Assembly (NCBI GenBank): GCA_027485165.1
Contig: JAIXRN010000002.1
Location: forward strand, 1 to 38,670
Reading direction: 5' to 3'
Source of the DNA: Rubrivivax sp.
GTDB taxonomy: Bacteria; Pseudomonadota; Gammaproteobacteria; Burkholderiales; Burkholderiaceae_C
Length of the DNA stretch: 38,670 bases
Shown: positions 33,092 to 38,670 of the stretch, piece after piece
How the letters are laid out: every line of letters starts with the position of its first letter
How positions within the stretch are numbered: the first letter of the stretch is position 1
Notes under the pieces: generated by a model
The model's database searches: none
Seen by the model: the letters and a program-made list of their open reading frames with translations, nothing else
What the model was told of the DNA's origin: nothing
Made by a program: the position numbers and the translations under genes

Positions 33092-33930
33092 CAGACCGTT
33101 ATGCCGTGATCGGCCACCCCGTGGCCCACAGCCGCAGCCCGGCCATCCACGCCGCGTTTGCCGCACAGACCGGGCAGGCCATCGACTACGGGCGGCTGGA
33201 ATGCCCGCTGGACGGCTTCGAAGCCGCCGTACGCGCCTTTGCCGCCGGTGGGGCACGCGGCTGCAACATCACCGTGCCCTTCAAGTTCGACGCGCTGGCC
33301 CTGGCCGTGCAGGCCAGCCCGCGCGCACGCCTGGCAGGTGCAGCCAACGCGCTTCGCTTCGACGCCGGCGGCTGGCTGGCCGACAACACCGACGGCATGG
33401 GCCTGGTGCAAGACCTGCAGCAGGCCGCGGGCTGGCGCCTGGCCGGGGCCCGGCTGCTGCTGGTGGGCGCTGGCGGCGCCGCCGCCGGCGTGCTGGGCCC
33501 GCTGCTGGAAGCCGCCCCAGCCCGCCTGGTGCTGGCCAACCGCAGCCTGGACAAAGCCACCGCCCTGGTGCAGCGCCATGCCCCTGTGGCCGCGCAGCAC
33601 GGCGTGGCGCTGGCCGCCTGCGGCCTGGGCGAAGCGCCAGCGCTGGGGCCTTTCGACATCGTCGTCAACGCCAGCGCCAGCAGCCTGGCCGGGCAGGCTT
33701 CGCCGGTCGACGCCAGCGTGCTGGCCCCGGGCGCCTGCGCCGTGGACCTGATGTACGGCCCTGCGGCCGCGCCCTTCCTGGCCTGGGCCCGCGCGGCCGG
33801 GGCGCAGCCGCGCGACGGCCTGGGCATGCTGGTGGCGCAGGCCGCAGAAGCCTTCTGGCTATGGCGCGGCGTGCGGCCCGCCACCGCACCCGTGCTGGAA
33901 GCCTTGCGCGCGCAGGTCGACACCGCATGA
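33088..33930 (+). CDS. aroE: Shikimate dehydrogenase
   Basis: 280-residue NADPH enzyme reducing 3-dehydroshikimate to shikimate. The substrate-binding SRS lies in GHPVAHSRSPAIHAAF; catalytic Lys66 is in NITVPFKFDA and Asp102 in ADNTDGMG; the NADP loop is GAGGAAAGVLGP. The C-terminal helix LGMLVAQAAEAFWLWRGVRP is typical. The usual NTL after the active site reads NAL, a mild change. ATGA overlaps join it to both the TonB-like gene and mtgA, so the three are translationally linked. Confidence 0.96.
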   Translation: MTDRYAVIGHPVAHSRSPAIHAAFAAQTGQAIDYGRLECPLDGFEAAVRAFAAGGARGCNITVPFKFDALALAVQASPRARLAGAANALRFDAGGWLADNTDGMGLVQDLQQAAGWRLAGARLLLVGAGGAAAGVLGPLLEAAPARLVLANRSLDKATALVQRHAPVAAQHGVALAACGLGEAPALGPFDIVVNASASSLAGQASPVDASVLAPGACAVDLMYGPAAAPFLAWARAAGAQPRDGLGMLVAQAAEAFWLWRGVRPATAPVLEALRAQVDTA

Positions 33931-34679
33931 CGCGGCCCAAATCCACGGTGCTGCGCCAGGCGCTGCGCGGCGCCGGCCTGCTGCTGCTGTGCGCGCTGTG
34001 CCTGCAGTTGGTGTTCATCGGCCGCATCGCGCTGATGAACCTGCTGGACCCGCAGTCCACCAGCTTCCAGCGCAGCGAAGCCTGGCGGCTGCTGACGCAA
34101 AAAGGCCAGCTGCTGTGGTCGCAGGACTGGGTGGCGGAAGACGCCCTGTCAGCGCACCTGAAGCGCGCCGTCATCGCCAGCGAAGACGCAGGCTTCAGCG
34201 ACCACGGCGGCGTGGAATGGGACGCGATCGAAAAAGCCTGGCAGCGCAACCAGAAGAACGAAGCCCGTGCCGAACAGCTGCAGGCGCGCCGGCAGCGCCC
34301 GGTGTCGGTGCGGCTGGTGGGCGGGTCCACCATCACCCAGCAGCTGGCGAAGAACCTGTTTTTGAGCGGCGAACGCACCATCCTGCGCAAGGGCCAGGAA
34401 CTGCTGCTGACGTTCTACCTGGAAGCGCTGCTGACGAAGCCGCGCATCCTGACCATCTACCTGAACAACGTGGAATGGGGCGAAGGCGTGTTCGGCGCCC
34501 AGGCCGCGGCGCGGCACTACTTCCGCACCGACGCCGCCCGGCTGGGCCCGGCCCAGGCCGCGCGGCTGGCGGTGATGCTGCCGGCCCCCAAGCGCTTTGA
34601 ACTTCGGCCGGCTTCGCCCTACCTGCTGGGGCGCGCCCAGGCCGTCCAGGCGCGCATGGGGGATGTCGCCCTGCCCTGA
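33927..34679 (+). CDS. mtgA: Monofunctional biosynthetic peptidoglycan transglycosylase
   Basis: 250-residue GT51 enzyme that polymerises lipid II into glycan strands at the inner membrane. One N-terminal helix (about 14-38) anchors it. The catalytic motif ASEDAGFSDHGGVEWDAI has Glu86; the second motif GGSTITQQLAKNLFLS is at 132-147, followed by ERTILRKGQE and the YLNNVEWGEGVFG block. No transpeptidase domain, normal length. Start by ATGA overlap with aroE; an earlier frame extension would be an aroE shadow. Confidence 0.96.
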   Translation: MTRPKSTVLRQALRGAGLLLLCALCLQLVFIGRIALMNLLDPQSTSFQRSEAWRLLTQKGQLLWSQDWVAEDALSAHLKRAVIASEDAGFSDHGGVEWDAIEKAWQRNQKNEARAEQLQARRQRPVSVRLVGGSTITQQLAKNLFLSGERTILRKGQELLLTFYLEALLTKPRILTIYLNNVEWGEGVFGAQAAARHYFRTDAARLGPAQAARLAVMLPAPKRFELRPASPYLLGRAQAVQARMGDVALP

Positions 34680-34689
34680 CAATGCCCCC

Positions 34690-35295
34690 ATGCCCAGCAC
34701 CCTGACCGACGAGATCGCCATCGCCGCCGCCCGCCTGGTGGTGGAAGAAGGCATGGAATACCAGCAGGCCAAGCAGCGTGCGGCGCGCGACCTGGGGCGG
34801 CGCAGCACCCGCCCAGCCGAACTGCCCGGCAACGAACAGGTGGAAGACGAGGTGCGCAGCCACATCGAACTGTTCTGCGCCGACACCCAGCCCGCCGAAC
34901 TGCAGGCCCTGCGCGAAGTGGCGCTGCAGTGGATGCAGCGGCTGGCGGAATTCCGTCCGCACCTGTCGGGCGCGGCCTGGCGCGGCACGGCGACCCGGTT
35001 GTCGGCCGTGCACCTGGACCTGTACTGCGACGACCCCAAGGCGGCGGAGATCATGCTGGTGAACGCCGGCGTGGACTACGACGTGGGCTCGATCGAACGC
35101 CACGGCGCCGAACCCGTGAACGTGCTGACCGTGGGCCAGCGCAGCGCCGCGCTGGGCGAAGTCGTCAGCGTGCATCTGTTCCTGCGCGACCTGGACGAGC
35201 AGCGCGGCGCGCTGAAGCCCGACGCCCGCGGTCGCAGCTGGCGCGGCGACCTGCCGGCCCTGCAGCGGCTGATGGCCGCGGAGACGGCAATATGA
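34690..35295 (+). CDS. Conserved-looking protein of unknown function
   Basis: 201-residue soluble protein that I do not recognise as a named family. The N-terminus TLTDEIAIAAARLVVEEGMEYQQAKQRAARDLG is helical; the middle GTATRLSAVHLDLYCDDPKAAEIMLVNAGVDYDVG alternates strands and helices and is reminiscent of a nucleotidyltransferase-like fold, but no catalytic motif can be named. GACAAT lies 6 bases upstream of the ATG and no Shine-Dalgarno is seen. The stop overlaps the tlpA-like start by 4 bases (ATGA), so the two products may work together. Normal codon use for the window suggests a real, resident gene. Confidence 0.75.
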   Translation: MPSTLTDEIAIAAARLVVEEGMEYQQAKQRAARDLGRRSTRPAELPGNEQVEDEVRSHIELFCADTQPAELQALREVALQWMQRLAEFRPHLSGAAWRGTATRLSAVHLDLYCDDPKAAEIMLVNAGVDYDVGSIERHGAEPVNVLTVGQRSAALGEVVSVHLFLRDLDEQRGALKPDARGRSWRGDLPALQRLMAAETAI

Positions 35296-35837
35296 AGCCC
35301 ACACGGCGCCACTGGCTGCTGGGCGGCGTGGCGGCGGCCGGGGTGGCGGCCGGCGCGGGCAGCGCGCTGTGGCGGTACGACCGCAGCGTGCCGGCCGAAG
35401 CCCCACCTGCCAACGACCCGGAAACCGCCTTCCTGTGGGACCTGTCCTTCACCCGCCCCGACGGCAGCGCGTTGGCGCTGGCCAGTCTGCGCGGCAAGCC
35501 CCTGGTCATCAACTTCTGGGCCACCTGGTGCCCGCCCTGCGTGAAGGAGATGCCGGAATTCGACCGCTTCCACACCGACTTCGCCCCCCGCGGGTGGCAG
35601 GTTCTGGGGCTGGCGGTGGACGGGCCAACACCCGTGCGCGACTTCCTGAAACGCGTGCCGGTGCGCTATCACATCGCCCTGGCGGGCTTTGAAGGCACCG
35701 AACTGTCGCGAAAACTCGGTAACCCGCAGGGAGCCCTGCCCTACACGGTGTTGCTGGACGCCAAGGGCAAGCGCGTGAAAACACATCTGGGTGAGACCGA
35801 CTACGCCCAGCTGGCCGGCTGGGCCGGCAAAAGCTGA
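35292..35837 (+). CDS. TlpA-like thiol:disulfide oxidoreductase
   Basis: 181-residue thioredoxin-fold protein facing the periplasm. The N-terminus KPTRRHWLLGGVAAAGVAAGAG is a Tat-like signal or membrane anchor. The thioredoxin domain begins at SLRGKPLVINFWATWCPPC with Cys80 and Cys83, followed by KEMPEFDRF and the cis-Pro strand ALPYTVLLDAKGK. WCPPC is typical of TlpA/ResA-like reductants that help cytochrome c maturation or copper delivery. Which pathway it serves here is unknown. Overlaps the unknown gene upstream by 4 bases. Confidence 0.88.
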   Translation: MKPTRRHWLLGGVAAAGVAAGAGSALWRYDRSVPAEAPPANDPETAFLWDLSFTRPDGSALALASLRGKPLVINFWATWCPPCVKEMPEFDRFHTDFAPRGWQVLGLAVDGPTPVRDFLKRVPVRYHIALAGFEGTELSRKLGNPQGALPYTVLLDAKGKRVKTHLGETDYAQLAGWAGKS

Positions 35838-35860
35838 GTGCCGGCGGAAGTTCGGGTAAA

Positions 35861-35898
35861 ACCCAGTCAAGCGGCCGCAACGCCGTGCAAAACTGGGT
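35861..35898. promoter_or_regulatory. Inverted repeat in the tlpA-aroQ gap
   Basis: ACCCAGT (35861-35867) and ACTGGGT (35892-35898) are a 7-base inverted repeat with a 24-base spacer; a run of seven A follows shortly on the plus strand. TAGAGT (35918-35923) before the aroQ ATG could be a -10 box. A leaky terminator for tlpA or an operator of aroQ are both possible. Confidence 0.3.
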
Positions 35899-35934
35899 CA
35901 TCCAGAAAAAAAGGGCGTAGAGTCGCGGGAACCG

Positions 35935-36381
35935 ATGAGCATCCTCGTCCTTCACGGCCCGAACCTGAATCTGCTGGGCACCCGCGAGCCCGATGTTTAC
36001 GGTCGCATCACTTTGGCGCAGATCGACGAAGATCTGGCCAAGATCGCAGCACAAGCCGGGGTTGCCCTGCACAGCCTGCAAAGTAACCACGAAGGGGTGT
36101 TGATTGACCGCATCCACATTGCGCGCAGTGACGGCACCCGTTTCATCTTGATCAACCCCGGCGGGCTGACCCACACCAGCGTGGCCTTGCGCGACGCGCT
36201 GGCCGCCGTGGCCCTGCCTTTCATCGAAGTGCATCTGTCGAACATCCACCGGCGCGAAGCCTTCCGGCACCACAGCTACCTGTCGGCGCTGGCCGAGGGT
36301 GTGATCTGCGGGCTGGGCGCCGACGGTTACCGCCTGGCCCTGCAGCATGCGCTGACGCGCCTGGGTGCCAAGAGCCCCTGA
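35935..36381 (+). CDS. aroQ: Type II 3-dehydroquinate dehydratase
   Basis: 148-residue enzyme that dehydrates 3-dehydroquinate to 3-dehydroshikimate, the substrate of AroE encoded upstream. [18 protein letters not shown] contains catalytic Tyr22; [16 protein letters not shown] has the Asn74 substrate loop; [20 protein letters not shown] has His100. It forms dodecamers in known cases. Length is normal. The 148 bases after it (to accB) hold short CCCTGACC-type repeats near the stop and a ribosome site but no gene I can support. aroQ-accB-accC is a common order in proteobacteria. Confidence 0.97.
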   Translation: MSILVLHGPNLNLLGTREPDVYGRITLAQIDEDLAKIAAQAGVALHSLQSNHEGVLIDRIHIARSDGTRFILINPGGLTHTSVALRDALAAVALPFIEVHLSNIHRREAFRHHSYLSALAEGVICGLGADGYRLALQHALTRLGAKSP

Positions 36382-36529
36382 CCGACCCCAACTCCCTGAC
36401 CCTGACCCCGACCCTGGCATGCGCGGGCTGCGGGCGGCTATGCCGGCCGACGATGTTGTCCCCGCCCCGGAACACGCCCCTGGCAGCGCCGACTGCCCCC
36501 GAACAACGACAACGCGAAGGAGCCACCTG

Positions 36530-36979
36530 ATGGACCTGCGAAAGCTGAAGACCCTGATCGACCTGGTGTCGGACTCGAACATTTCCGAACTCGAGATCAC
36601 CGAAGCCGAGGGCAAAGTGCGCATCGTCAAGGGCGGCGTGGCGGCACCTGCGGTCTACGCACCGCCCCCGCAGGCCGCGGCGGCCCCGGCGCCTGCGCCA
36701 TTGGCGGCAGCGCCTGCACCCGCTGATGCCCCGGCCGAGGCACCCGGGCGCTTCATCAAGTCACCCATGGTGGGCACGTTCTACCGCTCGGCCAGCCCGG
36801 GCGCGAAGCCCTTCGTCGACATCGGCGACGCGGTGAAGGAAGGCGAGCCGGTCTGCATCATCGAAGCGATGAAGATCATGAACGAGATCGAGTCCGACGC
36901 CAGCGGCAAGATCGTGCGCATCCTGTGCGAGAACGGGCAGCCGGTGGAATTCGGCCAGCCTCTGTTCCAGATCGAATAA
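36530..36979 (+). CDS. accB: Acetyl-CoA carboxylase biotin carboxyl carrier protein
   Basis: 149-residue BCCP subunit. An N-terminal dimer/assembly segment ([22 protein letters not shown]) leads through an Ala/Pro linker (about 38-72) to the biotinyl domain. The domain has [19 protein letters not shown] with the thumb loop typical of AccB and the biotin lysine Lys115 in [11 protein letters not shown] strong ribosome site GAAGGAG lies 7 bases upstream. It receives CO2 from AccC on biotin for malonyl-CoA synthesis. The gap to accC is 152 bases and carries a dispersed repeat, which is longer than usual for this pair. Confidence 0.97.
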   Translation: MDLRKLKTLIDLVSDSNISELEITEAEGKVRIVKGGVAAPAVYAPPPQAAAAPAPAPLAAAPAPADAPAEAPGRFIKSPMVGTFYRSASPGAKPFVDIGDAVKEGEPVCIIEAMKIMNEIESDASGKIVRILCENGQPVEFGQPLFQIE

Positions 36980-36984
36980 ATGTT

Positions 36985-37071
36985 GCCCCCAAGCTCGCTG
37001 GCGCTCGCTACCCCCCGAGGGGGCCGCCCGCCTGCGGCCCGGCGAAGCCGGCTCCGCGGCAGGAGCTTGGG
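36985..37071 (+). repeat. Dispersed repeat family B, copy 2, between accB and accC
   Basis: 36985-37064 matches the reverse complement of 26294-26373 at about 73 of 80 bases. CCCAAGCTC (36988-36996) and GAGCTTGGG (37063-37071) form 9-base terminal inverted repeats, and CCCCCCGAGGGGG inside can fold as a hairpin. It begins 6 bases after the accB stop and leaves about 60 bases before accC. Confidence 0.88.
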
Positions 37072-37131
37072 TTTGCTAACAGCAACTTGGGCGACCTTGC
37101 GTTCGCCTCTCACCACCGGCGGCTGACTCAC

Positions 37132-38481
37132 ATGTTCAAGAAAATCCTCATCGCCAACCGGGGGGAGATCGCCCTCCGCATCCAGCGCGCCTGCCGCGAG
37201 ATGGGCATCAAGTCCGTCGTCGTGTATTCCGAAGCCGACCGCGAGGCGAAGTACGTCAAGCTGGCCGACGAAGCCGTGTGCATCGGGCCGGCGCAGTCGT
37301 CCATGAGCTACCTGAACATGCCGGCCATCATCAGCACGGCCGAAGTGACGGACGCCGAGGCCATCCACCCCGGCTACGGCTTCCTGAGCGAGAACGCCGA
37401 CTTTGCCGAGCGGGTGGAACAGAGCGGCTTCACCTTCATCGGGCCCACACCCGAGAGCATCCGGATCATGGGCGACAAGGTCAGCGCCAAGCAGGCGATG
37501 ATCAAGAGCGGCGTGCCCTGCGTGCCCGGCAGTGAAGGCGCCCTGCCCGAAGACCCGAAGGAAATCACGCGCCAGGCGCGCGCCATCGGCTACCCGGTGA
37601 TCATCAAAGCCGCCGGCGGCGGTGGCGGGCGCGGCATGCGCGTGGTGCACACCGAAGCCGCGCTCATCCATGCCGTGCAAACCACGCGCGCCGAAGCCGG
37701 GGCCGCCTTCGGCAACCCGTCGGTCTACATGGAAAAGTTCCTGGAGAACCCGCGGCACATCGAGATCCAGATCCTGGCCGACCAGCACAAGAATGCCGTC
37801 TGGCTGGGCGAACGCGACTGCAGCATGCAGCGCCGGCACCAGAAGATCATCGAAGAAGCCCCGGCCCCGGGCATTGCGCGCCGCATCATCGAACGCATCG
37901 GCGACCGCTGCGTGGCGGCGTGCAAGAAGATCGGCTACCGCGGCGCCGGTACCTTCGAGTTCCTGTACGAAAACGGCGAGTTCTTTTTCATTGAGATGAA
38001 CACCCGCGTGCAAGTGGAACACCCGGTGACGGAGATGGTGACGGGCGTGGACATCGTGCAGATGCAGATCCGCGTGGCAGCGGGCGAAAAGCTGCCCTTC
38101 GCCCAGCGCAACATCGAAATGCGCGGCCATGCCATCGAATGCCGCATCAATGCCGAAGACCCGTACAAATTCGTGCCCTCGCCCGGCCGCATCAGCCTGT
38201 GGCACGCCCCCGGCGGGCCTGGCGTACGCGTCGATTCGCACGTCTACACGAACTATTTCGTACCGCCGAACTACGACTCGATGATCGGCAAGGTCATCTG
38301 CCACGGCGACACCCGCGACCAAGCTTTGGCGCGCATGCGCACGGCGCTGTCGGAAACCGTGGTGGAAGGCATCCAGACCAACATCCCGCTGCACCGCGAG
38401 CTGATGGTCGACGCCAAGTTCGTTGAAGGCGGCACCAGCATCCACTACCTGGAAGGCTGGCTGGGGCAGCACAAGCGGTGA
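37132..38481 (+). CDS. accC: Acetyl-CoA carboxylase biotin carboxylase subunit
   Basis: 449-residue ATP-grasp enzyme that carboxylates biotin on AccB. The N-terminal [30 protein letters not shown], the glycine loop [11 protein letters not shown] with Lys159, and catalytic Glu288, Arg292 and Glu296 in [16 protein letters not shown] are intact, at the same numbers as in E. coli AccC. The C-terminal part with [19 protein letters not shown] is complete. Start ATG agrees with the family. The first 62 bases after the stop hold nothing recognised, then family A repeat begins; prmA, which often follows accC in this order, is not seen within the window. Confidence 0.98.
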   Translation: MFKKILIANRGEIALRIQRACREMGIKSVVVYSEADREAKYVKLADEAVCIGPAQSSMSYLNMPAIISTAEVTDAEAIHPGYGFLSENADFAERVEQSGFTFIGPTPESIRIMGDKVSAKQAMIKSGVPCVPGSEGALPEDPKEITRQARAIGYPVIIKAAGGGGGRGMRVVHTEAALIHAVQTTRAEAGAAFGNPSVYMEKFLENPRHIEIQILADQHKNAVWLGERDCSMQRRHQKIIEEAPAPGIARRIIERIGDRCVAACKKIGYRGAGTFEFLYENGEFFFIEMNTRVQVEHPVTEMVTGVDIVQMQIRVAAGEKLPFAQRNIEMRGHAIECRINAEDPYKFVPSPGRISLWHAPGGPGVRVDSHVYTNYFVPPNYDSMIGKVICHGDTRDQALARMRTALSETVVEGIQTNIPLHRELMVDAKFVEGGTSIHYLEGWLGQHKR

Positions 38482-38543
38482 TGAGGGTAGCGGCTTGCGG
38501 CACATGGCGGTCATTCGCTGGGTTGCCTTCGGCGTGCCGACAG

Positions 38544-38670
38544 TGTCCCCGGGTCTGCGGCAGTCGGGTGGCCCCTTCCGCTCATGTCCCCCGCCAGCGC
38601 GTTGTAAGCCAACGGTCTTGCACTCCACTGCGCTGGCTCCTCCTTGACTTCGCTCCAGGGGCCACCCGAC
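38544..38670 (+). repeat. Dispersed repeat family A, right copy with terminal inverted repeats
   Basis: 38544-38649 is similar to the reverse complement of bases 1-106. GTCGGGTGGCCCC (38563-38575) and GGGGCCACCCGAC (38658-38670) are perfect 13-base inverted repeats, which delimit a unit of 108 bases ending exactly at the window edge. No open reading frame of its own is supported. It has the look of a small non-autonomous repeat. Confidence 0.85.

Noticed and set aside
36376..36420. Short CCCTGACC/CCCCGACC repeats after aroQ
   Set aside because: Only a few imperfect units of low-complexity GC-rich sequence; no symmetry or spacing that suggests an operator.
36985..37131. A small coding frame between accB and accC
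   Set aside because: The stretch is explained by a dispersed repeat with inverted ends and no ribosome site; reading the frame upstream of accC gives no family match before MFKKIL.
1..38670. tRNA genes, CRISPR arrays, phage or transposase genes
   Set aside because: I saw no cloverleaf with TTCGA-type T-loop, no regularly spaced repeats with unique spacers, and no transposase or integrase motifs.

Overview
The window is GC-rich chromosomal DNA of a betaproteobacterium. The gene order aroE-mtgA-...-tlpA-aroQ-accB-accC, the set rubredoxin-pilG-pilH-pilI-pilJ-chpA facing thiD-hemL, and the compact GC-rich dispersed repeats all suggest order Burkholderiales, probably the Comamonadaceae/Sphaerotilaceae group. 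That placement is inference from gene order and repeat type. No tRNA, rRNA, CRISPR array, transposase or phage gene is visible. I support 27 protein genes, one of them a 57-residue rubredoxin.

Left part (196-8024, minus strand): a tightly packed efflux operon, read in the order TetR-type regulator, outer-membrane lipoprotein, periplasmic adaptor, RND pump, Tat-exported alpha/beta hydrolase. Two of the junctions are 4-base start/stop overlaps. A 12-bp perfect palindrome lies just upstream of the regulator and is a good candidate operator.

Second part (8074-20308, minus strand): a Pil-Chp chemosensory operon for type IV pili. It reads rubredoxin, pilG, pilH, pilI, pilJ, a 2348-residue hybrid kinase chpA, then a GGDEF diguanylate cyclase overlapping or abutting the kinase. 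No methyltransferase (pilK/cheR) or methylesterase (chpB/cheB) gene is present.

Middle (20432-26211): divergent from rubredoxin are an atypical ThiD-family kinase, hemL and a multi-zinc-ribbon protein. Two small minus-strand genes follow (a Tat-exported DUF6152-like protein and a DUF6644-like membrane protein), then mpl for cell-wall recycling on the plus strand.

Right part: a large lipoprotein metalloprotease (minus) faces away from a long plus-strand housekeeping series: YqiA-like esterase, RNase II-type exonuclease, TonB-like protein, aroE, mtgA, an unrecognised protein, a TlpA-like thioredoxin, aroQ, accB, accC. These cover RNA turnover, the shikimate pathway, peptidoglycan synthesis and the first step of fatty-acid synthesis.

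Two repeat families stand out. One occurs in inverted orientation at both ends of the window, suggesting that the window is an assembly contig bounded by repeats. The other occurs once between the convergent mpl and protease genes and once between accB and accC.
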